NCBI GenBank assembly: GCA_003452915.1
Contig: DMMZ01000011.1
Location: 1-21,463, forward strand
DNA: 21,463 bases
Source of the DNA: Clostridiales bacterium
Lineage (GTDB): Bacteria; Bacillota; Clostridia; Oscillospirales; CAG-382
Direction of reading: 5' to 3'
Under the pieces are notes generated by a model. It was not told the origin of the DNA, made no database searches, and was given only the letters and a program-made list of their open reading frames with translations. Position numbers and translations under genes: made by a program. How positions within the stretch are numbered: position 1 is the stretch's first letter; every line of letters starts with the position of its first letter. Shown one piece after another: positions 6,761-15,963 of this stretch.

Positions 6761-8014
6761 TTATCCTTTTTCGAGATAGGAGTATCTTGAAATTGATAAT
6801 ATTATTCCCATTTGTGCCAGAGTAATCATTAGTGACGTACCGCCATAACTAAAAAACGGAAGTCCAATACCCGTACTTGGTAAAGTATTTGTTACAACTG
6901 CTATATTAAGCATAACCTGAATAATTACTTGTATTATAATACCCATAACCAAAAGTGAAGTGAAGCGGTTAGGGGCATTTTTTGCAATTTTAAAACCACG
7001 CCAAGCAAACACTATAAAAAGACCTATGACAATTATCGCTCCAAAAAAGCCCAATTCTTCGCAAAGGATCGCAAAAATATAATCGTTCTGCGGCTCCGGC
7101 AAATAACCAAACTTTTCCTTGCTGTTTCCAAGACCTAAACCCCAGAAACCGCCGGATGCTATTGCATACAATGACTGTGCAGGTTGCCAGCCAGCGTCCC
7201 CAGTTGCCACATCCTTCATGTATTTAAAAGGGTCTTCCCATACCAATAGGCGTTCTGCTGCGTGAGGTACAAGTTTTAATAGTATACCTTTACCGATAGT
7301 AAGTACAAATAATGCACCTGCTCCGATTGTACCTACCATACTACCTACCCATATTCCCTTTGTACCACTTATGTACATCATCGCCAATACAAGCAAACAA
7401 ATGATTATTGTAGCGGATAAATGCTGTTGGATTATAATAGAAACTGCGGCAGGTCCACCGAATACAATAAACGGCAAAACACCTTTCTTAAAGGTATTTA
7501 TTTTCGCGTAATTATCGCTTACATAAGCGGCAAGGACTAGGATAACAAAGAATTTCATTAATTCGGAAGGTTGAAAATTTAAAAAGCCGATTTTTATTTG
7601 TCTTGTTGCTCCACCTGCAGCATATCCAATAATTGGAACAAGAAAATTTAAACCAAGAGACAATATATATCCTATTAGTGCCCACTTTTTCAACCATCGA
7701 TAGTCAACTATTTTAGCTACCAATGCCATAACTATAACACCTGCTATAGCCCATCCTAACTGTCTGCGTGCAAAATAATAGGAATCCTTAAACCATGTAG
7801 CTGCATAAGCATAAGATGCACTGAAGACCATAACAGATCCAATACAAAGTAATATAATTACTACTAATAGAAAAGGTCTGTCTACTTCGCCGATAAGCCT
7901 GATAATAGTACCCTGCGGCTTCGGAACGGAAAGCGACATATTCTTTTTATCTTTTATCGATGTCAAGTTTCCGACAACTGACGCATTTTCCTCCCGAAGT
8001 TTTTTATGGCTCAT
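6761..8014 (-). CDS. ftsW: FtsW, SEDS-family peptidoglycan polymerase
   Basis: FtsW is the SEDS glycosyltransferase that polymerises lipid II at the septum together with a class B PBP. The 417-residue protein has an approximately 50-residue cytoplasmic N-terminus and about ten membrane segments. It shows the SEDS features: a long extracellular loop with WQPAQSLYAIASGGFWGLGLG, PEPQNDYIFAILCEELG (the Asp of this motif corresponds to the catalytic Asp of the family) and GIGLPFFSYGGTS near the C-terminus. The ATG at 8014 has GGGAAG upstream, 21 bases after the mraY stop. A SpoVE role cannot be excluded, since FtsW and SpoVE are alike in sequence. Two partner PBPs are encoded upstream. Confidence 0.93.
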   Translation of the reverse strand: MSHKKLREENASVVGNLTSIKDKKNMSLSVPKPQGTIIRLIGEVDRPFLLVVIILLCIGSVMVFSASYAYAATWFKDSYYFARRQLGWAIAGVIVMALVAKIVDYRWLKKWALIGYILSLGLNFLVPIIGYAAGGATRQIKIGFLNFQPSELMKFFVILVLAAYVSDNYAKINTFKKGVLPFIVFGGPAAVSIIIQQHLSATIIICLLVLAMMYISGTKGIWVGSMVGTIGAGALFVLTIGKGILLKLVPHAAERLLVWEDPFKYMKDVATGDAGWQPAQSLYAIASGGFWGLGLGNSKEKFGYLPEPQNDYIFAILCEELGFFGAIIVIGLFIVFAWRGFKIAKNAPNRFTSLLVMGIIIQVIIQVMLNIAVVTNTLPSTGIGLPFFSYGGTSLMITLAQMGIILSISRYSYLEKG

Positions 8015-8035
8015 TGGTTACTACTTCCCTTTCAA

Positions 8036-9016
8036 TTAAATAATATATAAATAATAAGCGAAACCGCACATTAACGCAGTTATTAATCCAAATATAGTAA
8101 CTATTTTAAGTTCACTCCAACCACACATCTCAAAATGATGATGTATAGGACTCATCTTAAAAATACGCTTTTTCGTTAGTTTATAGAATGCAACCTGTAA
8201 AACAACAGATATTCCTTCTATAAGCCATATAAAGCATATGATAAATATTAAAAGTTCAGCACGAAAATAAAAAGTTAATCCAACTAATAATCCTCCAAGG
8301 AAAAGTGAGCCTGTGTCACCCATAAAGATTCTTGCAGGATGCAGATTAAACACAAGGAAGCCTGCAACCGCTCCTATAAGAGAGATTGTTAACAAAACAG
8401 CATTTTTATCTAACTCAAATAAAGAAATTGTTAAGAACATTACACCCATAATAACCGCAATCGAGCCTGCAAGCCCATCTATACCATCTGTCAGGTTTGA
8501 ACAGTTAACAATATATACTATTACAATGATAGCTAAAAAATAATATAATACACCGAGTTCTATAGTATTATTGCTAAACGGAATCCATATTTCGCTGCTG
8601 CCGCCGCAATATCTGCTGTTCACCCAAAGATAAGCAGCTGCAACAAGAAACTGTAGTATGAGCTTTTGTGTTGCGGACAAGCCTTTATTACGCTTTTTAA
8701 AGAGCTTTACATAATCGTCGATAAAGCCTATAAAACCGAAAGCTAGTGCCATACCAAGAACTGCAATTATTCCGTATTCTTCGGTTTTTATTGCAGAGGA
8801 CAACGTAAAAATCGAAACAGTTATCAATATTGAAATAATATAGAACAAACCGCCGAGTACCGGTGTGCCTTCTTTAACCTTATGCCATGCAGGCCCAATT
8901 TCAAGTATCTTCTGTCCCAGCTTTACCTTGCGTAAAACCGGGATAAAAAGTTTGTAAAGAATGATACTTATTAAAAATGAAAGCACAAATGCTGATATCA
9001 TTATTCGATAGTCCAT
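8036..9016 (-). CDS. mraY: MraY, phospho-MurNAc-pentapeptide translocase
   Basis: MraY transfers phospho-MurNAc-pentapeptide from UDP to undecaprenyl phosphate, forming lipid I. The 326-residue protein has about ten membrane segments and all family signatures: FIDDYVKLFKKRNKGLS (the Asp pair and Lys), NLTDGIDGLAGS, FMGDTGSLFLGG with an active-site Asp, and SPIHHHFEMCGW. The ATG at 9016 has a weak GGTAAG site. It follows murF, but a 159-bp folded AT-rich gap separates them, and murD, often next to mraY, is absent. Confidence 0.96.
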   Translation of the reverse strand: MDYRIMISAFVLSFLISIILYKLFIPVLRKVKLGQKILEIGPAWHKVKEGTPVLGGLFYIISILITVSIFTLSSAIKTEEYGIIAVLGMALAFGFIGFIDDYVKLFKKRNKGLSATQKLILQFLVAAAYLWVNSRYCGGSSEIWIPFSNNTIELGVLYYFLAIIVIVYIVNCSNLTDGIDGLAGSIAVIMGVMFLTISLFELDKNAVLLTISLIGAVAGFLVFNLHPARIFMGDTGSLFLGGLLVGLTFYFRAELLIFIICFIWLIEGISVVLQVAFYKLTKKRIFKMSPIHHHFEMCGWSELKIVTIFGLITALMCGFAYYLYII

Positions 9017-9084
9017 ATTTCTTACCAGTGCCCTGTTTTGCAGGAGTGGTTCCTTTCATGTGTTAATAATACTACTTCTCTTAA

Positions 9085-9154
9085 GAAACAGTAAGAAAAA
9101 TTCTTCAAAAAAGTCCATATATCAAAGACTTTTTCTTAAATTTACCACTGTTTC
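9085..9154 (-). repeat. Large nested hairpin in the murF-mraY gap
   Basis: GAAACAGT (9085-9092) pairs with ACTGTTTC (9147-9154), and inside it AAAAAGTC (9108-9115) pairs with GACTTTTT (9127-9134). The material between the arms is also partly complementary, so about 70 nt can form one long imperfect hairpin. On the minus strand the inner stem ends in a U-run, so partial termination between murF and mraY is possible. The structure is nearly symmetric and would also form from the plus strand. Confidence 0.5.
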
Positions 9155-9175
9155 TAATTCGAATTAGTATAAGTT

Positions 9176-10567
9176 TTAAACTTTCTCTATTATCTTTTGC
9201 AGCTTCATACGGTTACTTGCTTTATATAATACATAATCACCCGTAGTCAATATTGATCTTAAAAAATCAGCTGCTTTATCATATTCGTCTTCTTCAAAAG
9301 AATATACCTCAATTTTTCCTAAAACAGGAATAGCAATACTCTTTGACAGGCTTCCAAAGGTGATAAGTATATCTATTCGGTTTTCAAGGACACTCTGTCC
9401 AACTTTCTCATGAAGCATATGAGCAAAAGAGCCAAGCTCAAGCATATCGCCCAAAACAGCAATTTTTTTGCCTTTTTGCTCACCTAATACCGATAACGCC
9501 GCTACCATAGATTCGGGAGAAGCATTATAACAATCAGCAATTATTGTGTAACCGTCTTTTTTGTATATTTTTTGCCTGAGACCGCTTGCTTCAAATTTAC
9601 TTAACGCTTCTGTTGCTTTTATTAAATCAACTCCAAGCAAAGAAGCTGCCGTCAGTGCAAATAGCGCATTAGAAACATTATGTAAACCTAACGTGTTAAG
9701 AGTAACAGAAACACTTTTTCCAAAAATATGAGAAGTAAAATATGTTTGCCCGTCAAACTCCTTAATATTTGTTGAAAAACAATCACTTTCCGTATTTTTA
9801 ATTGAACAATAAATTTTTTTCTGCGGATGTTTGTCTTTTTTCTTAAATAAAGGTTCGTCACCGTTAAGAATTAGCATACCATCATTTGGCATATAATCCG
9901 CAACAGCAAGCTTCTCGGTACAGATATTTTCACGGCTACCAAGTGCTTCTATATGCGAATAACCAATGTTGGTTATTATCGCAATATTAGGCTGTGAAGC
10001 CTTGCTTAGTTTTGTCATTTCATTTGGTTCGCTGATTCCGACTTCAAGTACAGCTACATCTTTATCCGTCTCGGTTTCCATTATCGAAAGCGGTAGTCCT
10101 ATCAGACTGTTTTTATTGCCTTTAGTTTTGTTTACCTTAAGACCTGCACCGACAGCCAGAGCAACCATATCCTTTGTAGAGGTCTTGCCCACACTGCCGG
10201 TTACAGCAATTATTTTTGTGTTGCTTAATTTTTCTTTTCGATACCAGGAAGCAAGCTCTAATAATGAATTCTTTGTACTATCAACAAGAATAGTGTTATC
10301 TATAAAATAATTACTATCCTCAACCAGCGAGAAACAACCGTTTGCGGTTACCTCATCTACAAAGCTGTGTGCATCGATATGCTCACCTTTTATAGCAGCA
10401 AAAAGTCCGTTTTTATTAGAGTTCACTTCGCGGCTGTCTGTAAAAATACTGCTTACAATGTTGCTTTTATCTGTTGATGCTGTAGTTTTACCGCAAACAG
10501 CATTTTCTATTTCTCCAAGTGTGAGAAACAAATTTCTTTCCCTCTTTTCGTTATTGTCAGTTTCCAT
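9176..10567 (-). CDS. murF: MurF, UDP-MurNAc-tripeptide--D-Ala-D-Ala ligase
   Basis: MurF is the cytoplasmic ATP-dependent ligase that adds D-Ala-D-Ala to the UDP-MurNAc-tripeptide. The 463-residue protein has the Mur-ligase P-loop VTGSVGKTSTKDM (about residues 122-134), an EVGISEPNE segment, DCYNASPESM (ATP/substrate contact, typical of MurF) and LGDMLELG in the C-terminal domain. The N-terminal domain has the FTDSREV pattern used for the UDP part. Length fits the family. The start ATG overlaps the stop of the upstream PBP gene by one base (TAATG), showing tight coupling. The usual partner murE is not in this cluster. Confidence 0.95.
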   Translation of the reverse strand: METDNNEKRERNLFLTLGEIENAVCGKTTASTDKSNIVSSIFTDSREVNSNKNGLFAAIKGEHIDAHSFVDEVTANGCFSLVEDSNYFIDNTILVDSTKNSLLELASWYRKEKLSNTKIIAVTGSVGKTSTKDMVALAVGAGLKVNKTKGNKNSLIGLPLSIMETETDKDVAVLEVGISEPNEMTKLSKASQPNIAIITNIGYSHIEALGSRENICTEKLAVADYMPNDGMLILNGDEPLFKKKDKHPQKKIYCSIKNTESDCFSTNIKEFDGQTYFTSHIFGKSVSVTLNTLGLHNVSNALFALTAASLLGVDLIKATEALSKFEASGLRQKIYKKDGYTIIADCYNASPESMVAALSVLGEQKGKKIAVLGDMLELGSFAHMLHEKVGQSVLENRIDILITFGSLSKSIAIPVLGKIEVYSFEEDEYDKAADFLRSILTTGDYVLYKASNRMKLQKIIEKV

Positions 10568-12786
10568 TATTCAATTTTCTCATTATATCTGTATTCTACT
10601 TCAACAACCGTTCCGGGAGCAACATATTCGCCCGCTGCAGGATATTGAGAAACTACTTTACAATTATTAAAATCATTGTTATATATTCCTCTTATAGAAA
10701 TATTCAAATCGTTGTTTATAATAGTTTTATTTGCTGATGAAGGCGTATATTGTGAGACATTTGGCACTTTCACAGTGTTTTCTACAGCTACGTTATCAGT
10801 ATATAATACCACCACACCATCTTTTGTTATTACAGTACCCGCAGCGGGATTTTGAGCAGTAATAATATTACCTTTGCCTTTTACAATATAATCAACTTCC
10901 AAATTATTAAGCAGAGTTTTTGTTTTTTCCAAATCATCGCCTACATAATCATCCAAAGTTATATTATTACTTTCCGAGTATGTAGGTTCAATTCCGAGAT
11001 AAGGAAGAACTTCCTTCAGCACATTTGCTATTACCGGAGCGGCAACAAGGCTTCCGTAATATTGTTTGTCCGGGTCAGGTTCTTCTACTATTATTAAAAT
11101 CGCTATCTGTGGGTCTTCAGCAGGTGCAAAGGTTACGCAGGAGCTTATGTAATCATCATCAATATCTTCGGTATCCTGTATCTGAGAAGTACCTGTCTTT
11201 GTAACAACATGATATCCGCTGACAGATGCGTTTTTTGTTGAATCTTTTAATGCAGCTAAAATAATACTGCAGGTTTCCTGAGATATAACCTGCCTTTCGG
11301 TCTCAAAATTAAAAGATTTAACCGTATTTCCATTGTCGTCTACAAGAGCTTTTACCACATGCGGTGTTACCAGATCGCCACCGTTTGCAATTGTAGATAA
11401 CGCTCGGAGATGTTGAATCGGTGTAACCTTAAAAGTCTGCCCGAACGAATATACAGCAAGCTCAACTTCGCCAAAATTTGCGCCTGTAGTATCAAAATAA
11501 ATAGAATTAGCTTCGCCTAATACATCAGTACCGCAAGGCTCAGTATATCCGAATTCGGAAAAATACTTTTTGAAGATTTCTGTTCCTGTTTTTAGTCCTA
11601 TCTGTATAAAAGCCGGGTTACATGAGTTTCTAATTGCATCTGAAAAATGCTGTATTCCATGAATATTACCGGTATGGCAATTGAAGGTTCTGTCATAAAC
11701 GTGCATAGTTTCACATTCAAAGGTATTACTGCCCTCATTGATAATGTCTTCTTCAAGTGCCATTGCACCTGTTATAATCTTGAAGGTTGAGCCCGGCTCG
11801 TAGGTCTTAGTAGCTATGGAATTATCCCACATTTTAAACAAGAGTTCACTTTGATATGTATTTTTCTCTTCTTCTGTGCCTTCGAATGCGTCAAGCTGTG
11901 CCTGATATTGATAGCTTAAAGTATTATAATTATTTAGATCAAAGTTAGGGTATATCGCAGAGGCAAGAATCTCGCCTGTATTAACATCCATAACAATACC
12001 CTTGGCAGCACCTTTTGGATTATTTTCCTGATATGCCTGTAAAAGATATTTTTCAAGAACCGATTGTATTGTATAGTCTATTGTAGTAACAACATTAAGT
12101 CCATTCTGCGCTTCAATAGTATTTTCGTATTTAAAAGGCAGATCCTTCCCGTCTCCGTCTTTACCCTTAACCATTCTGCCGTCTATGCCCTTTAGATATT
12201 CATCATATGTAAGCTCAATACCAGCAAGACCGTTATTATCGGTTCCGGTAAAGCCCAGTATCTGAGATGCTAATGTACTGTAGGGATAATACCTCTTTGT
12301 TGTTTCTTCAAAATATATTATATCTTTCAATTCATTGTTCTTAATAAAAGCGCGAACAAGAAGTTCCTCATTGTCTTCAACTGCTTTTTTGATTACTTGA
12401 TATCTGCTTTTTCTATTTTCAAGCTTAGTAATTATCTCTGATTTATCAACATTTAAAATTTCCGAAAGCCCGTTTATGATAGTCAAAAGCTGTGCCTCAT
12501 CTTTTATATCGTATGGTGAAATTATAACATTATAAACGGTTGCACTGTAAGCGAGTGACTTAAGGTTACGATCGTATATTTTTCCTCTCTTTGCTTCAAT
12601 CGTTGTATCATAAGTATATTGTTCAAGTGCTTTGTTCTTTAATTCTTTCGTGTCAACAAGCTGTAGATTTGCCAAACGGGTAACGAGCAACGCAAGTAAA
12701 ACGGTCATGATAACAGCCGATAGCTTTGCTCTGACTATGATGGACTTTCCGTTACTTTTAACTTCTTTATTATTCAATCTTCTCAT
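10567..12786 (-). CDS. Class B PBP, SpoVD/FtsI type with PASTA domains, second copy
   Basis: This is a peptidoglycan DD-transpeptidase. From the ATG at 12786 it has 739 residues; a TTG at 12801 would add five. The order is: short basic cytoplasmic tail, one membrane segment (about 20-38), dimerisation domain with RGKIYDRN, transpeptidase domain, and two C-terminal PASTA repeats (about the last 150 residues). All catalytic motifs are intact: STFK, SCN and KTG at about residues 333, 388 and 530. The gene overlaps the upstream paralogue by 17 bases, giving coupled translation, and ends in TAATG shared with murF. It is very similar to that paralogue along its whole length. One copy may serve vegetative division and the other sporulation, like pbpB and spoVD in Bacillus; which is which cannot be told here. 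Confidence 0.92.
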   Translation of the reverse strand: MRRLNNKEVKSNGKSIIVRAKLSAVIMTVLLALLVTRLANLQLVDTKELKNKALEQYTYDTTIEAKRGKIYDRNLKSLAYSATVYNVIISPYDIKDEAQLLTIINGLSEILNVDKSEIITKLENRKSRYQVIKKAVEDNEELLVRAFIKNNELKDIIYFEETTKRYYPYSTLASQILGFTGTDNNGLAGIELTYDEYLKGIDGRMVKGKDGDGKDLPFKYENTIEAQNGLNVVTTIDYTIQSVLEKYLLQAYQENNPKGAAKGIVMDVNTGEILASAIYPNFDLNNYNTLSYQYQAQLDAFEGTEEEKNTYQSELLFKMWDNSIATKTYEPGSTFKIITGAMALEEDIINEGSNTFECETMHVYDRTFNCHTGNIHGIQHFSDAIRNSCNPAFIQIGLKTGTEIFKKYFSEFGYTEPCGTDVLGEANSIYFDTTGANFGEVELAVYSFGQTFKVTPIQHLRALSTIANGGDLVTPHVVKALVDDNGNTVKSFNFETERQVISQETCSIILAALKDSTKNASVSGYHVVTKTGTSQIQDTEDIDDDYISSCVTFAPAEDPQIAILIIVEEPDPDKQYYGSLVAAPVIANVLKEVLPYLGIEPTYSESNNITLDDYVGDDLEKTKTLLNNLEVDYIVKGKGNIITAQNPAAGTVITKDGVVVLYTDNVAVENTVKVPNVSQYTPSSANKTIINNDLNISIRGIYNNDFNNCKVVSQYPAAGEYVAPGTVVEVEYRYNEKIE

Positions 12787-14977
12787 TGTATCTATATTCA
12801 ACCTCTATTACTGTTCCGGGGGCCACTTGCTCACCAGCTACCGGATATTGTGATGTTACGGTGCAGTTTGTAAAATCACCGTTAAAAATTCCTTTAATTG
12901 ATATATTAAGATTATTGTTTATAATCGTCTTATTTGCTGCTGATGGGGTAAATAGCAGAACATTGGGTACTAGTACGGTATTTTCAACCTCTGTGTCATC
13001 AGTATAAAGAACAACAACACCATCTTTTGTTAAAATCGTCCCTACCGCTGGCATCTGATTTGTTATAATGTTTCCATTGCCTTTAACAATACAATTAATC
13101 CCAAGACCTTTAAGTACAGTTTTTGATTCTTCCACACCGGCACCGATATAACTTTCCAAAGTTATATTTTCGCTCTCAGGGTATGTAGGTTCAAAGCCCA
13201 GATAAGGAAGCACCTCGCCTAAGACGCTTGAAATAACCGGAGCTGCAACAAGACTTCCATAATATGGACCTGCAGTCGGTTCTTCAACCATAACTATAAT
13301 TGCTATCTGAGGATCTTCAGCAGGTGCAAAGGTAATGCAGGAGCTTATATAATCGTTTTCTATTTCTGTATCTCTTATTTCAGAGGTACCGGTCTTTGAA
13401 ACAACATTATACCCGTTTACACAGGCGTTTTTTGCTGAATTAGTTAATGCCTTTAAAATAATACTGCTGGTTTCTTGTGATATTATTTCTTTTTCGGTTT
13501 TAAACTCAAAGGTCTTAACTGTATTGCCGTTATTATCAACAAGTGCTTTTACTACATGAGGTGTAATTAAATCACCACCATTGGCTACTGTTGAAACAGC
13601 ACGTAAATGCTGTATCGGTGTTACTTTAAAAGTCTGTCCGAATGAATATACAGCAAGCTCCAGTTCTTTAAATTGAGTATTGGTTGTTTCAAAATATATA
13701 GATTTTGCTTCACCAATAATATCGGACTCGCTGGGTTTGGTATATCCGAATTCCGAAAAATACTGCATGAATATATCTGTTCCGGTTTTAAGACCTATCT
13801 GAACAAAGGCAGGGTTGCAGGAATTTCGAATTGCGTCGGTAAAGTATTGTGTTCCGTGCGAACGGTGCGAGTGACAATGTATTGATTTGCCGGAAACATT
13901 CATTGTATGACAAACAAAGGTGTCAACACCGTCTTTAATAACGCCTTCTTCCAGAGCCGCTGAGCTTGTGATCATCTTGAAGGTCGAACCAGGTTCATAG
14001 GTTTTTGATACAATGGAATTATCCCACATTCTATATAAAAGGTTGCTCTTAAATATTTTTTTCTCTTCATCAGTTCCTGAAAATGCATCAAGCTGTGCTT
14101 GATAATACGTGTTTAGTTTATAATAATTGTTTAAATCAAAGTTTGGATATATAGCAGACGCAAGAATCTCGCCCGTGTTAACATCCATAACAATACCCTT
14201 GGCAGCACCTCTGGGTTTATTGTCCTGATATGCTTGTAAAAGGTATTTTTCCAGAACAGACTGTATTGTATAGTCAATTGTGGTTACAACATTAAGTCCA
14301 TCCTGAGCCTCAATAAAGCTCTCATATTTAAAGGGAAGATCATTACCTCTTGCATCTGTTGCTTTAATTGCTCTGCCGTTTGTGCCTTTTAGATATTCAT
14401 CATATGTAAGCTCAATACCTGCAAGACCGTTGTTATCTGTTCCTGTAAAACCAATAATTTGCGATGCAAGCTCACTGTACGGATAATACCTCTTTGTCGT
14501 TTCCTCGAGGTTTATTATACCGATTAAATTGTTTTTAGTAATATAGGTACGGACTTGAATTTCTTCACTGTCCTCAATGGATTTTTTAATGATTTGATAT
14601 TTGCTTGTTTTCTTTTGTAGTTTTGTAATTATTATGGACTTATCGATATTTAAAATTACGGAAAGACCGTCGGCGACAAATAAGAGCTGTGCTTCATCCT
14701 TTATATTGTTCGGAGTAACATATACATTATAGACTGTTGCGCTGTATGCCAGAGGTTTTAAGTTGCGGTCGTAAATAATCCCTCTTTTTGCCTCAATTTT
14801 TATTTCATGTGAGTACTGCTCCAGAGCATCGTTTTTCAATCCCTGTGAATCAATAAGCTGCAAATTTGCCAAACGGGTAGCTAGAAGTGCAAGTAAAACG
14901 GTTATAATTACAGCCGATATTTTTGCTCTGATAATTATGGATCTTCCTGTTTTCTTTACTTTTACCTGTGTTTTCAA
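12770..14977 (-). CDS. Class B PBP, SpoVD/FtsI type with PASTA domains, first copy
   Basis: A 735-residue paralogue of the next gene and the first of the tandem pair. It has a basic N-terminus, one membrane segment (about 20-42), dimerisation domain (about 55-230, with RGIIYDRN), transpeptidase domain with S331-TFK, S386-CN and K528-TG all intact, and two PASTA repeats (about 590-735). Two cysteines near the active site (about 356 and 368) are shared with the other copy. The start is a TTG at 14977 with AGGAAGG about eleven bases upstream; no ATG is available nearby. The protein would crosslink glycan strands made by FtsW. The 253-bp leader carries a folded element and a possible short peptide, so expression may be regulated separately from ftsL. 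Confidence 0.9.
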   Translation of the reverse strand: MKTQVKVKKTGRSIIIRAKISAVIITVLLALLATRLANLQLIDSQGLKNDALEQYSHEIKIEAKRGIIYDRNLKPLAYSATVYNVYVTPNNIKDEAQLLFVADGLSVILNIDKSIIITKLQKKTSKYQIIKKSIEDSEEIQVRTYITKNNLIGIINLEETTKRYYPYSELASQIIGFTGTDNNGLAGIELTYDEYLKGTNGRAIKATDARGNDLPFKYESFIEAQDGLNVVTTIDYTIQSVLEKYLLQAYQDNKPRGAAKGIVMDVNTGEILASAIYPNFDLNNYYKLNTYYQAQLDAFSGTDEEKKIFKSNLLYRMWDNSIVSKTYEPGSTFKMITSSAALEEGVIKDGVDTFVCHTMNVSGKSIHCHSHRSHGTQYFTDAIRNSCNPAFVQIGLKTGTDIFMQYFSEFGYTKPSESDIIGEAKSIYFETTNTQFKELELAVYSFGQTFKVTPIQHLRAVSTVANGGDLITPHVVKALVDNNGNTVKTFEFKTEKEIISQETSSIILKALTNSAKNACVNGYNVVSKTGTSEIRDTEIENDYISSCITFAPAEDPQIAIIVMVEEPTAGPYYGSLVAAPVISSVLGEVLPYLGFEPTYPESENITLESYIGAGVEESKTVLKGLGINCIVKGNGNIITNQMPAVGTILTKDGVVVLYTDDTEVENTVLVPNVLLFTPSAANKTIINNNLNISIKGIFNGDFTNCTVTSQYPVAGEQVAPGTVIEVEYRYNEKIE

Positions 14978-15018
14978 TGAAATGCAGTCCCTTCCTAAAT
15001 ATATCGCTAATATAAATT

Positions 15019-15160
15019 GAAACGCCCCTAAGATATAAAACGGACGTCTCTTAAGCTAAAAGGAGGAGACCCATCAGGGTTGCCCGCCAACGCCGTAAAA
15101 GTGTACCGAAAAAGTCTCGGAGGCGTATTCTGTCGGGGTAAGCATTCTCGGATACCTCCC
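15019..15160 (-). repeat. Folded G+C-rich insert before the first PBP gene
   Basis: This block differs from its AT-rich flanks and can form several stems on the minus strand. GAGACGTCC (15050-15042) pairs with GGGCGTTTC (15027-15019) using two G-U pairs possible only in minus-strand RNA. ACCC/GGGT (15069-15072, 15077-15080), CCGA/TCGG (15106-15109, 15117-15120) and GAGGCGTAT/ATACCTC (15120-15128, 15152-15158, 2-nt bulge) are further pairings. No U-run follows. It resembles the inserts at 831-909 and 15964-16064 in composition and position. It may be a dispersed repeat or an RNA leader; no known class recognised. Confidence 0.45.
15074..15145 (-). CDS. Possible 23-codon leader peptide
   Basis: An ATG at 15145 has GGGAGG nine bases upstream and opens a 23-residue frame that ends in YGVGGQP and a TGA at 15076-15074. 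The frame lies wholly inside the folded insert, about 100 bases before the PBP start. The strong ribosome site is the only support; it could be chance within a repeat. Confidence 0.22.
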   Translation of the reverse strand: MLTPTEYASETFSVHFYGVGGQP

Positions 15161-15230
15161 GATAAACAATATATTTACATTAGCAAGAAAAAATAACTGC
15201 ATCAATTGATTTTAATGTACAAAAGGTAAA

Positions 15231-15881
15231 TTATTCGATAAAATCTCTTATAACTTCTCCGATACCGGTAAGAAGGAATCCAAAGCCGCCTTCTTCACCA
15301 TCATTATATCTGACTATTTCTATTTTATCTTCACGAGTTAAGTTTATATTACGATGCTCCAAAGTATCTTCTTTTACCATCCCTAGTTCCTGCGTAGCAC
15401 GCTTTTCGATTTCTACTAGATTATCTTTTTTATCAAGCTTGACCCTAAGATTTGCTTCTTCATTTTCCAATTGTGTAATCTTTGCGCTTAACTGTGCATT
15501 TTCGCTGTTGTATTTGTCAATCTCAGCATAATTCATCATCATAAAAAGGAATAAGGCTGTAATAATTACCGAAGTGAATATTACCGCTGTTGGAAACGGA
15601 GATCTTTCTTTTTTTCGAACTGTGATAATTTGAGGGCTTCTTACAGCTCGAAGAGAAGAATTGCGTACATTTTTCATTCCAACAACTGCACCGGATTTTT
15701 TCTTTAACACAGGTTTAACTGCTGTTTTGGGAATTATATTTCTAGCACCTACACTTTGAGAAACAGCACTGTGACCAACGGGAGTTTTTGCTGAAGCAGA
15801 AATTCCGTTTTTTCGTGTTGTTATTGCTTTATTCGAGTTTGTAATGGGTTTGTCGGTATTGTTGTTTCTTTTATTATCCAT
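15231..15881 (-). CDS. ftsL: FtsL/DivIC-like septum formation protein
   Basis: FtsL is a small bitopic protein that joins DivIC and DivIB and activates the FtsW-PBP synthase. From the ATG at 15881 (GGAAAGG upstream) the protein has 216 residues; the frame extends to 15908 without a better start. It has a long, basic, Ser/Asn/Lys-rich cytoplasmic tail (about 95 residues), one membrane segment (about 97-118), then a coiled coil (YNSENAQLSAKITQLENEEA and onward, about 122-160) ending in the ELGMVKED motif typical of the septum formation initiator family. Its place between rsmH and the PBP genes is the classical ftsL position. The N-terminal tail is much longer than in typical FtsL proteins of about 100-120 residues. 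Confidence 0.82.
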   Translation of the reverse strand: MDNKRNNNTDKPITNSNKAITTRKNGISASAKTPVGHSAVSQSVGARNIIPKTAVKPVLKKKSGAVVGMKNVRNSSLRAVRSPQIITVRKKERSPFPTAVIFTSVIITALFLFMMMNYAEIDKYNSENAQLSAKITQLENEEANLRVKLDKKDNLVEIEKRATQELGMVKEDTLEHRNINLTREDKIEIVRYNDGEEGGFGFLLTGIGEVIRDFIE

Positions 15882-15963
15882 TTCTTTTCCTTTCCAAAAA
15901 ACGCACATTTTTTTATACTTTTAACAAAATTTTAAAAAATACTTTTCATACTTACATCTATTC

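Noticed and set aside
12632..13007. Plus-strand frames across the PBP overlap
   Set aside because: They are opposite to the two PBP genes and have no independent support.
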